Assembly (NCBI GenBank): GCA_954871525.1
Contig: OX940865.1
Coordinates: forward strand, 13,530,606-13,594,605
DNA: 64,000 bases
Origin: Parietaria judaica
Taxonomy: Eukaryota > Streptophyta > Magnoliopsida > Rosales > Urticaceae
Direction: 5' to 3'
Shown: positions 49,085 to 59,205 of the stretch, in pieces
Layout: each line of letters begins with the position of its first letter
Position numbering within the stretch: position 1 is the stretch's first letter
Program-made: the position numbers and the translations under genes
Notes under the pieces: model-generated
Database searches by the model: none
What the model was told of the DNA's origin: nothing
The model's input: only the letters and a program-made list of their open reading frames with translations

Positions 49085-50648
49085 TTCTAGTAGCTCCTTG
49101 TGATCCAAACACCGAGTCAAGTCGCAATAATCATCCAATCCCAAAGCTCAATTCAACTGAAATCACAAAAAAACAAGAGCACAGACGCATAAAGACGATA
49201 ACTTTACAGTGATGGCAAATGCTCAAGCCCCAATGCGATGAAGAAACCATTAAGACGAGCGAGCATTTCCAAATAGCTCAAAAACGATACTTTGACAGAA
49301 CTCCTTTACAGAGAAAGAACCCTAAACCTCGGAAGAAGAAGATGAAGCTTCAATGGAGAGAGAGTGAGAAGAAGCTGAGTCGTTCGAAGAAGAAGAAGAG
49401 TTGTTGAAGGAGATCTAAGGAAATGGCGATTGGATCCTCACACAGAATCACATTTGCTTTCTCTCTGGTTCGTTTTTTTTTTTTTTTTTTTTGGGAAATT
49501 GAAAGTATATATAAATAGTAGAAGTAAGCTTGGGGGAGTTTGGTGTATACGGGAAGAAGAGAGATGGTGGCTTGCACGATCTTCGCTTAAATCTCATCCT
49601 AGCCCTACACGTGGACATTTTAGGAGCATTGGTCCCACATATTACGTCATTTAACGATAGAACACCTATAGTGAGATACCTATGTCTTAAAAACAATTAT
49701 TTATATATTTAATTTTTATAGTAGCAGAATTTTTTTTGTAAAATATTTTAGTGTAAGTACTTAAGTTTTTATTAATTTTCAAGCATATAGATTCACAAAG
49801 TGACATATAATTGGATTATATTTTTTTTCTTTTGAGTCACCTTTTTGCGTTTGTTTATCATTTAACAATTAAATTTAACAATTAAATTGATCAATAGTGT
49901 CTTAGTTTGTGCGCCGTAGAACACATTGGTGCATTTTACGGTTTAAATATTCTTGAAAATGATATTTTCATTTAGTACATTTTATGCTTGTAATTGAAAA
50001 CACAAAATTAGTTGTTTTCATTTTAATAGTAAAAATACTACCCAACAAACATAATTTTGAAAACAAAACAAAAAAATATTTTAGAAAAAAAATCTCTTAA
50101 AACTGTATTTCGAAATAAGAACACTCCGAAAACATTACCAAACTGGCCCGTATCTACTACGTGAGAACATTATATTTGTTGTCAACTCATATATACTGAA
50201 ATGAGGCAAAAACAAGGACAAATCATACTAAATCACGTGAACCTTAACGGTAGAGAATTAAAAGAATAAACTCAATCACGTACTCAAATATTTTTACATC
50301 ATTATAAAAAATAAATAAACAAAAAAGTATAGGTATTTTTGCCGCAAATATTATTTTATTGCATTATCTCAACCGATTTGGTCTCCTCAATTTTGTGGCC
50401 TTTGATTTTGATAGCATACTTGTGATGATGAATGAGCAAATGGGCACCTGAGAAATTGACTTTACAAGGTTGAAATAAATATCAAATTTGCTTTTCAAAC
50501 AAAAAAAATCAAATTTGTTGGACCTTTTTTAATCCTAAAATATATGATTATTTGATTTGTATACACAGACATGCGTCCACTTCCCCCATATAGGAGCAAA
50601 AGTCTCCAGGAATATGCAAAATTCTTCTCTTTTTTATTTATTTATTTA
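49085..50648. other. Upstream region of the TDBD-like gene and AT-rich spacer
   Basis: The CT/GA-rich leader and promoter side of the minus-strand gene runs to about 49600, with a poly-T tract at 49471-49491. From 49700 to 50648 the sequence is AT-rich with no recognised gene. Confidence 0.5.
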
Positions 50649-50659
50649 CTAGTGGACAG

Positions 50660-50678
50660 CACCGCGCTTCGCGCGGTG
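50660..50678 (-). other. Helitron 3'-terminal hairpin
   Basis: A GC-rich 8-bp perfect stem with a three-base loop lies seven bases from a terminal CTAG, in strongly AT-rich surroundings. Confidence 0.75.
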
Positions 50679-51043
50679 GCGAGAAAATATCTCATTATAA
50701 TTTAAATGAAAATATTGGATATAGTAATTTGTAAATTATGTGTTGTAATTGAAATAATTACGTTCAAAATAAACTAAACGATCATTGTTTATTTAGGTAT
50801 TGTTATCGCAAAATATTTATTAAATATGAGTATATATTATAATATTGGGCTTATTAGCAAAATACTCAATTAGAGCTATACTATTTTAAAAAATACTCAA
50901 AAGTTTGATAAAATTAAAAATGTACTCATTTGGCCTTTTATGTACAAATATACCCTCGTCTTCATCGTCTCCTTCACGCTCGACTCTTCTTCTCGAAACC
51001 CTAGACTCACACATCAGACCAGAGAAGCTTCGCAAAGCCAACA

Positions 51044-51372
51044 ATGGCGGAAGGACGCACCGCGAGAACCAAGCCCAACATCCTCATCACCGGAACTCTG
51101 GGGACGGGCAAGACTACCACGGCCACGGCCCTGACGGAGAACGCCGACCCCCGCCACGTCAATATCCGCGACCTGGTCAAGGAGAAGAGCCTCCACGACG
51201 GCTGGGATGACGAGCTCGACTGTTACGTCATCAACGAAGACCTCGTTCGTCTCCAAACCCTAACTTTTTTGCGCACATTCTCTCTCTCTGGTACGATTCA
51301 TCAAATCAAATTCGGTTTTAGGTCTGGGACGAGCTCGAGGATCTGATGGAGGAGGGAGGCAACATGGTGGGG
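51044..51372 (+). pseudogene. AAK6: Adenylate kinase isoenzyme 6 (AAK6/hCINAP) 5' fragment
   Basis: Exon 1 (51044..51244) encodes [56 protein letters not shown]. An intron (51245..51321, GT-AG) leads in phase to [15 protein letters not shown], after which similarity stops at about 51370. The full enzyme is about 170 to 180 residues; here only the first 80 or so remain, without the lid and C-terminal parts. The P-loop proline is replaced (GTLGTGKTT where GTPGTGKTT is usual). The leader sequence upstream (GAAACCCTAGAC...) probably came with it. A captured fragment, not a working kinase. Confidence 0.88.
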
Positions 51373-51747
51373 GGGCTTGGACGGGCTTCGGAAAGCGCGT
51401 CGGCTCCGATACATGATAAAAGGGTTTAGTTTTGATCCATGAAAAGAGAGAAGTTGGTCCACAAATGGTAGGAAAATTGTTGTTTAGAGATGAGAGAGAG
51501 AGAGAGGCTTCCCTTTTCAGAGGTTGAGGTATACGATTGATTCGTTCATTCTTTGTTTGATTCCATTGTTTCTCAGATTGGGCTTCTCAATACAAGCTCC
51601 ATATACTTGATTAATAATAAAAAATCGTTCATCAAATTCTGCTTCAGAGTTTTCCATTGTTGTTACTGTCACCTCGAAGGTCTTGAGTTCAAATGAAATG
51701 TAAAAAAGCATATGCCTTATCATACAAGTGGAACTATATCTTCTATG

Positions 51748-52161
51748 TACGTCCCGAACCGGCCACCGCTGATGCGGCGCCTCATCCCGGAGGAGGGCGA
51801 CCCCGAGCACGCCTGCTTCCTCCGCGACCCGCAGCGCTACTTCCTCTCGGCGCTGCCCAGCGTGCTGCAGGCGACAAAGTTCATGGCGGTGGTTGACACG
51901 CTCTCGACGCACTCACCGGACGAGGAGTACCTGGGCGAGCGGAACCACCCGTCCACATGGTCCGGGGATGTGGAGGTGGTGGAGGCGTTCTACGCATTCG
52001 CGGCGGAGGTGGGGCGCATCGAGAAGGAGATCGACCGGAGGAACGCCGACCCGTCACGCAAGAGCCGCTGCGGGGCAGGCGTGCTTCCGTACGAGCTCCT
52101 CGCACCAAGCTCGAAGCCGGGCGTCACGTGCAGAGGGGTACCAAACAGCGTGTCCATATGA
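51748..52161 (+). pseudogene. LOX: 13-lipoxygenase C-terminal fragment
   Basis: An uninterrupted frame reads YVPNRPPLMRRLIPEEGDP, FLRDPQRYFLSALPS, LQATKFMAVVDTLSTHSPDE, EYLGER, EIDRRNADPSRKSRCGAGV, LPYELLAPSS and ends PNSVSI. This is the last exon of a plastid-type (type 2) 13-lipoxygenase and ends with the C-terminal isoleucine that binds the catalytic iron. The histidine ligands lie upstream and are absent. An in-frame ATG at 51712 would give 149 residues, but its first part is unrelated sequence. It is very GC-rich against AT-rich flanks. The frame is intact and the C-terminal similarity high, so capture may be recent. Confidence 0.92.
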
Positions 52162-52449
52162 GCCGGAGTTAGTTAATAATTATAGTTTCGGTTAGGAAGA
52201 GTTGTTGGAGCGATCAAATGGTTGACCTAGGTAGGATTGTATATGGGGTATATAGAGTTCAAGGGCAAATTGGACATACTGTAAGTTAAACATTGGGAGA
52301 TATCAATTTTTTTTTCTTTCTACAATTACCTTGTGTTTTTTCAAATTGTATCTCCCTTCTGTTAAATTATTTCATTAATTATTGGTGAACAATGTGGTGA
52401 TAGATTGAAGTAAAATAAAAGTCACGAGAAAATCACGTGATCGACTTTG

Positions 52450-53795
52450 CGTATAAAGTTACACTTATGTAACTACAGTTACACTTATGTTGCAATTACA
52501 ATCGTGTATCTAAAGTTACAATAATGTAACACTTTTGTAACCAAAGTAACAATTTCAATATATTTGTTCAAATAATAATTTAGTGCTTTGGGAGTTAATT
52601 TGGAAGTATTAAAATAATTTTTGTAACTGAAGCTACACTTTTGTAACTCAAGTTACATAAGTGTAACCGGTGTTACACTTTTGTAATAGCAGTTACACTT
52701 TTGTAATAAGGGCTTTTTAGCAAAGTACTCAAGTTGGGTGAAACTTTTTAAAAAAATACTCAAGAGTTTACAATAATTAAAGAAATATTCATTTGATCTT
52801 ATATGGACAATTATGCCCTAAACACATTAGATACACTTATGTAACCTTCAGTTACAAACATGTAACTAAAGTTACATTTATGTAACTTCAGTTACACTTT
52901 GGTAACTGCAGTTACACTTATGTAACTGCAGTTACACTTTAGTAACTAAAGTTACTAAAATTACATTTGTGTAACTACAATTATACTTGGGTAACTGGAG
53001 TTACACTTATGTAACTAAAGTTACATTTGGGTAACTACAATTATACTTTTGTAACTGAAGTTACACTTATGTAACTTCAGTTACACTTTGGTAACTGCAG
53101 TTACACGTATGTAACTGAAGTTACACTTATGTAACTGAAGTTACACCTTAGTAACTAAAGTTACTAAAATTACATTTAGGTAACTACAATTATACTTGGG
53201 TAACTGGAGTTACACTTATGTAACTAAAGTTACATTTGGGTAACTACAATTATACTTTTGTAACTGAAGTTACACTTATGTAACTTCAGTTACACTTTGG
53301 TAACTGCAGTTACACTTATGTAACTGAAGTTACACTTATGTAACAGCAGTTACACTTTAGTAACTGGCGTTACACTTTTGTTTTCATTTGCTACACTTAT
53401 GTAACTTCAGTTACACTTTGGTAACTGCAGTTACACTTATGTAACTAAAGTTACACTTATGTAACTGCAGTTACACTTATGTAACTGCAGTTACACTTTA
53501 GTAACTGGCGTTACACTTTTGTTTTCATTTGCTGCAATGTGGTCAACTTTGGGTTGTTGATTGCAAACTCTTAGTTACACTTATATAACTGGAGTTACAC
53601 TTATGTAACTACAGTTACACTTACGTAACCCTATTTATCAAAGCTTAAATCTTTTTGGTTTTAATTTGCTGCAATGTGGTCAACTTTGGGTTGTTGATTT
53701 CAAACTCTTAGTTACACCTATGTAATTGTAGTTACACTTGTGTAACTGGAGTTACACTTATGTAACTACAGTTACACTTACGTAACCCTATTTAT
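52450..53795. repeat. Palindromic minisatellite based on AGTTACACTTATGTAACT
   Basis: About 60 copies of the near-palindrome AGTTACACTTATGTAACT, with variants (TTTGG, TTTAG, TTTTG in place of TTATG). They are arranged in higher-order blocks, including CTGCAATGTGGTCAACTTTG repeated three times near 53530, 53670 and 53825. Interrupted at 52706-52830 by a copy of the element terminus. Confidence 0.9.
52706..52830 (+). repeat. Third, internal copy of the Pack-MULE terminus
   Basis: GGGCTTTTTAGCAAAGTACTC, then TTTTTAAAAAAATACTCAAGAG and TATTCATTTGATCTTATATGGAC lie in the same orientation as the left TIR and align with it over about 110 bp. They sit inside the minisatellite. This suggests that the present element fused two MULE copies or arose by partial internal duplication. 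Confidence 0.8.
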
Positions 53796-53829
53796 CAAAG
53801 CTTAAATCTTCTTGATTTTAATTTGCTGC

Positions 53830-54115
53830 AATGTGATCAACTTTGGGTTGTTGATTTCAAACAATAATTAAGTGTCCGTATTAAAACAATAAAACCTCGG
53901 GAGCATTTTATAGACTCTCCAACCCGTTAAACATCGTTACGCAAATACTACAGTACAACTGTTCAAACCTCACCATACAAATATAAATATAAATAAAACT
54001 AATCTTTTTTCCATTATAAACTCTAATGATCCATATGCATTGAACATTCAGAAGTCAGAACCAAGAGCCTAAAACTTAGTAACCAAAATATCAAACAATG
54101 GAAGAACTAATCAAA
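53830..54115. other. Non-repetitive spacer in the Pack-MULE
   Basis: AT-rich sequence with no recognised origin between the minisatellite and the ISY1 fragment. Confidence 0.4.
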
Positions 54116-54316
54116 TTAGTTCTTCTCCATCACCATCCTCTCGATCTCCTTCTCGTCCGGCAGCGGCACGTGCACCACGAACTCCCGCTCGCTCTCGTTC
54201 CGCTCCTTCAGTTCCCGCTCTCGCCGCTCCTCCTCTTCCTCCTCGAACAGAACCTCCCGCGCCGAGGCCGCCACCATCGCCACCTCCCCGCTCTTCACCG
54301 CCCACTCTTTTTTCTT
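54116..54316 (-). pseudogene. ISY1: ISY1-like pre-mRNA splicing factor fragment
   Basis: The minus-strand frame reads AVKSGEVAMV, AREVLFEEEEEERRERELKE and REFVVHVPLPDEKEIERMVM, then EKN and a stop where the family continues with further lysines and a C-terminal helix. FVVHVPLPDEKEIE is diagnostic for plant ISY1 homologues, part of the NineTeen-complex-associated spliceosome. Only about 65 of about 300 residues are present. Confidence 0.88.
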
Positions 54317-54319
54317 CGC

Positions 54320-55115
54320 ACCCCTTGTTGTAACTTTTCTCTGAAATCACACATATCCTTTTTAGCATGTGCATATATTTATATATATATATGTATGTAT
54401 ATTATTATATACGAGCATTTGCACTGTATGTTACTTTGATGAGTTTGTATAATTGTGTATACATGTTAATGGAAAAGTTTTGTTTGGTGATAGCTATAAA
54501 CTGGTTCTAAATTTTTTAAGGTTCTAATTCGAATAAGAAGGAAGTGATCATCTATTTACTCCACTACAAACATATCACTGTATATATATCTATATAGTGT
54601 ATAATGTCCTATTTTCAGGTTTAACGATGATAGATTAGGCAATATAATCGCAAATCAACAGATATAATGTCCTATTTTCAGGTAAAGTATCGAGACTGAA
54701 TGTGTGAAACTTTGAAAAGTGAGCATATATGTCAAACTGCGTCCAAATGGTCAATCCGAAGAGGAGCAAAACAGCCTCAAGGCACACACCTTTTAAGCAA
54801 GCAATTGATCTCATTTACCAATTCAACCCCGGTTTCTACGGAAACAAACATCATGTTCTAAATCGGACATAGACAAGACAAGACATACACTGTTGTGTTG
54901 GAAACAGCTCATCAATGTGGCAAAATTGGGTAGAATAAAACATAGCAAGTAAGTACAAATACCCAATGTTCTTCATCATCATACCTCGTCTGTGTAATCA
55001 CGGCGATTCAAACGAAACCCAGAAATGTAAAGATGACAACAATTGCAGAGGTTTTTTCCATGGTATGTGCCACGCCCATAATCTATAAACCCGAACCGAA
55101 TCCCGAAAACGCACC
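54320..55115. other. Spacer between two captured fragments
   Basis: AT-rich with a TATATATATATG tract at 54377-54396 and a repeated phrase ATAATGTCCTATTTTCAGGT (54600 and 54664). No recognised coding sequence. Confidence 0.4.
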
Positions 55116-55233
55116 TTACGAGGTAATCGGAGACGAGCTGCTTAGTCGTCTTGCCGAGAGTGTGCCAAATGGGATCTAACTGCCTCCTCACGATCTCTTC
55201 GAAGCAATTGAACAGCCCATTCTCCACCGTCGA
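55116..55233 (-). pseudogene. UVH1: XPF/RAD1 (UVH1) DNA-repair endonuclease fragment
   Basis: The minus strand encodes VENGLFNCFEEIVRRQLDPI, WHTLGKTTKQLVSD and YLVR. RRQLDPIWHTLGK.TKQLVSD is a highly conserved stretch of the helicase-like N-terminal half of plant XPF. Between QLVSD and YLVR the residues the family usually has (about nine, of the LKTLRKLLD type) are missing without loss of frame. Upstream (55240-55480) is GA-rich leader-like sequence with two direct copies of GAGAGAGAAAACGCGGGTTAG. A fragment of about 40 residues from a protein of about 950. Confidence 0.85.
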
Positions 55234-55606
55234 AGGAGCTCGGGGAAGGAGATCGTCGCAAGAAGCTCGAATCAAACTATTGCAGAGAAGTAGCTCGAGA
55301 GAGAAAACGCGGGTTAGGGCTCGCGATTTGCAGAGGAGAACTCGAGAGAGAAAACGCGGGTTAGAGCTCGCGATTTGAGGAGAGATCGAGAGAGAAAACG
55401 CAGAGGAGAGCTCGAGAGGGGGGAAACGCAGAGTTAGGCTCGAGAGAGAAAGAGAGCTCGAGAGGGGAAGAGGCAGAATCAGGGTGTGAGGGTAATTAGG
55501 GAAAACAAAATATAAAATGAGTATAATATAGATTATGTAAACCTTGAGTACTTTTTTAAATAGTTTGATTATCATTGAGGCTTTTGCTAATAAGCCCTAT
55601 AATATT

Positions 55607-56190
55607 TTGAAAATAAATACATAGCTAAAATATCATTCACCAAATAACTAACAATCTAATCTAAGAATAGAAGAGTATGCATAACTAAAATATTATTCAC
55701 CAAATTATAACTCACAATCTAAGAATAAAATAGTATGTTCAAACGTGATGGAATGAATTTTATAAAGTTGTATATTAATACTAAAGCATTACGTATAAGT
55801 GTAAATAAAAAAATAATTTTAAAGAATATAAAGTAGTTTTATGGAGTTGGTTTTTTTTAATTAAATTAAACACTAATATTATACGGTTTAAGTTACTAAT
55901 GGAAAAAATTATCAACATTATATACAATTTTTCCTAATTATGGCAATTTCAAAAAAAAAACAAAAACAAAAGAGTTAATGAACTAAATGTCCTTTTGATC
56001 AATTTTTTTTTAAATGATCAAATAATTGATTTGTGGACAATTATAGACCTCCTATATAATATGCGTTTAAATTTATTAAACTAATTTTCTGGTTTTTTTT
56101 TTTAAATTTAAGTGGGCAAAATCAGTTAAATTTATTTGTAGATAATGCTCCTTGATTGTAGCTTAAAAAAAACTAATTATATATAGGGAA
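55607..56190. other. AT-rich part of the candidate Helitron
   Basis: Direct repeats of CATAACTAAAATATTATTCACC type (about 55620 and 55680) and AT-rich filler. No gene. Confidence 0.45.
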
Positions 56191-56585
56191 AAATAGTGGC
56201 GAATGTATATATGTGGCGAACTCCACCGTCTCACCCACGGCCAGGGACATCATTGGCGTTTCAAGTGAAACCCCGGCCGAATACTACAATGTCTCCCCTC
56301 CTCAAAATCCCATTCCTCCCACGACCTTCACGATCTCGCCGCCTACTAACATATTTCACCCGTGTTCGTCGATCCATCGTCGTTTGCCTCGCTGTCGGAG
56401 CTCGTGTCATCGTCCTCGGAGACCGTTCTCACCTACACTCTCGTGTCCTCAATTGTTGTCTGTAATTCGCCACGCTCTTCTCTGATCTGTGGGAATTGGG
56501 CGATGGCGGTCACTCACCCGAATCGGCGTGAGGAGATCGTGCATGTGTGTGAGAGAGAGAGGTCGATCTATGCTACTTATTGATT
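56191..56585 (+). other. GC-rich open stretch in the Helitron, origin unknown
   Basis: A sudden rise in GC content with overlapping open frames in all three + frames (for example MANSTVSPTARDIIGVSSETP). I recognise no domain. It could be a captured leader or coding fragment. I cannot choose a frame. Confidence 0.35.
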
Positions 56586-57700
56586 CTTCATGCTAATATT
56601 TTAATTTATGATTGAATGTTCATTTATGAATACTGCACTAATTTACAATAACGAACGTCTTATGATCACACAATGTAAATCGACCAAATGTAAACACTAT
56701 ACACCGTGACTGAAATGATCTCATACTAAATATGAATTTCTTGCAAGGTTTCAAAACGCAATAATATTTGGCAAATGAACAAAAATTTTAAATAATATTT
56801 GATCGATCTTTTTGGTGAGGCAGCCTTGTTCATCTACTCGATCGAGTTTCTCATCATTTGCACTAATTAACAAATTAACAAAGCACATATTAATTTTCTA
56901 TTGATCCTCAATATACAATAGCTTCAACTTTTTATTCACATAACTAATGATGCCTCACAAACAAATAAGAAACAAACAGAGATTTTAAAAAATGTGGACC
57001 TACAAAAGCAAGACAAATATAAATAAAACGTACGAACAATGAACACAAATATGAGGAGCTAAATCGTAAATAAAATTGTTCTAACAGATTTGAAACAAAG
57101 CCTCTTAATACTTGAGCCTCTTCAATTTCCTAAAATTACTACACAAACTCTTGATCAATTTAGAGATGAAACGAAAATTAAACATTAAGATTTTTTTATT
57201 ACGAATATATTTAATGGTATAAAACATTAAGAACACTTATAAATAAAGAAACTAAGGTTTCGTACCATGTACTTCAGTGAATCTCCTTTCTTGTTGGAGA
57301 GCGCAAACTCAAAAAACAAATTTAGGGAAACATCAACACACAGCTAAGAAAAATCTAGAATAATCCATGAACTAACTCACACCAGTCTGATGGAGTGAAA
57401 AAACTTTAAAAAGTTAAAAACCAACTGAGGCATAATACTCATCACCTGCAAAAGAAATATTTTCATTAATAACACAATTGAACAAAATCAGATAAAAATA
57501 TAATGTTTAATTTCAAATCACATTCATATATCGCACAAACGTTGTGATGATGAATGTTTGTATAATAGACACAACACAAAATAATTTCTGAGAAAATAGG
57601 AATCGAGCACTGATGTTCTCTAGTCAATCCAATGAAGCAATCTCAAAGCCAAAAGAAAATCGCACAAAAAATTTCCAATACTTTGCAAGAAAGGCAAACA
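56586..57700. other. AT-rich region, no gene recognised
   Basis: Nothing beyond AT-rich sequence and scattered short repeats. Confidence 0.45.
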
Positions 57701-57734
57701 AAGAGGATTTTTCTTTTTGAAAACTAATAGAAAG

Positions 57735-59205
57735 GGTGGGATGGAACTTACACTTGCCATTCCTCATTGCCTAACCCGAGTGTAGGCTTGCCATGCACAA
57801 AGCAGAGCGACGCTGTGTAGTCCGCCAAAATGTTAGTGACTTTCTCGAAGTAGAAAAGAGCATAAATCATGTTCTATATAAATAATGTGCGTTCAACCAA
57901 AAGAAAAGAAAAACTTAGAAAAAGAAAAATCAGCTCCGTGGCGTTTTGTTTTAAATGAGCAAATGTCTAAGATTTGGAGGATTCCGAGCCTGATATTCCT
58001 ACAACAAAAAAATAATACAAAACAATAACATCAAACTATCAAAATACAGCAACACAACTTATATTAAGTGGTAAGCACTGTATGATATATATTTGTATGC
58101 TTCACTAAAGTTCTGAGCTAAGACCAACTGAAGCTCAAATAAACCTGATTTATACTTCACCATTCTAACTTTGCTAATATTGAGTCTTAGTCGCAAATTC
58201 GATTGCCCAATGCCATGGTGAGCAGTCTTCAGCTTTTCAGAGAGTTGCGAAACTTTTGCTTGAAAATTTTGAAATTAAAGCTCTTATGTCAAGGGACTGA
58301 ATTGAAACTACGACGCCAATAAACACACACAGAGAGTACCTATAATTCAAACTTTGTAAATAAATATACTAAAAAAAAAGAGAAATTAAACTTTCAGAGA
58401 CAAAGGGGAAATCTAAATACGCCAATCTTATGATTAGGTTCACGGGAGCCGACTCTCGGGTATCTTTCTGTCAAGCATTCATCCAAAATCGTTGAGCGAG
58501 ATTAAGAGAGTAAGCCAAAGAATGAGAACAATTGAACTACACGAATGGAAACACAACTGAGTAACAAAGAGGTAATAAAGGAATGAAAAATAATTTCAAA
58601 CCATAATGAAATGAAAAAGACAAAGGAACCAAACCAAACCAGATGAAAGAGACTCAAGGACTGAATCGATGCCATAGGGTATCAACATGTTGAGGGCCAG
58701 TGTCTTTGGGAGGCCAGTGATAAGCAACGACGATAGTTTCTTCTTCTCAAGCACCGATTTCCTTTCATTTATCTGCATTTTATATAACGGAGCTAGAAAT
58801 TGATAAATACTCATTAATCAAACAATATACGTATTTGCTCGTATTCATACCGTGTGCCGTGGAGAGGAGTCGTTCCGTCAATGGTAGAGAAGTGTAATTG
58901 TCTGAAACAGAAAATAACAGAGAATGATTTAAGTTTTTCATCAAGAAAAAGGGAATGTTTTATGAAAAGGAAACAAACTGATCAAGACCGTGGAACAAAT
59001 TGGCGTGGGAGGGCTTCGCGTGACACAACTTGCTCGGTCGCAGTGGGAGAAGAGCGGCTTCGCAATTGTCGCAGCGTACCGGGAGATTGGCATCGTGCGA
59101 GGGAGACTCCGGCGTGATATGGAAGAGAAAATACCTTGCGTGGAAGGGGAGAGTAAGGCGTGGAGAAGGAAGGGGAAAAGGCCGTTCCAATAAATCGACC
59201 TCATA
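57735..59205 (-). pseudogene. Exon-like fragments of an unidentified gene in the Helitron
   Basis: Several short GC-richer blocks on the minus strand have splice-like borders. 58863-58913 is preceded by TTTCTGTTTCAG and followed by GTATGA, and reads STIDGTTPLHG in one frame, an ankyrin-like phrase. About 58650-58778 (from acceptor ATGCAG) reads NERKSVLEKKKLSSLLITGL. 57770-57860 reads ILADYTASLCFVHGKPTLGL. About 58990-59190 has CDNCEAALLPL and LCHA. No single frame joins them, so I regard this as a decayed captured gene. An ankyrin or B-box relation is only a guess. Confidence 0.35.

Larger units (their letters stand above)
50847..55597. mobile_element. Pack-MULE carrying fragments of four host genes, 4751 bp
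   Basis: The ends are GGGCTTATTAGCAAAATACTC (left) and the inverted GGGCTTATTAGCAAAAGCCTC (right). TIR similarity extends about 95 bp (AAAAAATACTCAA against AAAAAAGTACTCAA; ATGTACTCATTT against TATACTCATTTT). It is flanked by the exact 9-bp duplication TATAATATT (50838-50846 and 55598-55606). Inside, from left to right: adenylate kinase 6 fragment (+), lipoxygenase fragment (+), GTTAC minisatellite with a third copy of the terminus, ISY1 fragment (-) and XPF/RAD1 fragment (-). The fragments keep an intron or are cut at arbitrary points, so capture was at DNA level. No transposase is present. Confidence 0.92.
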
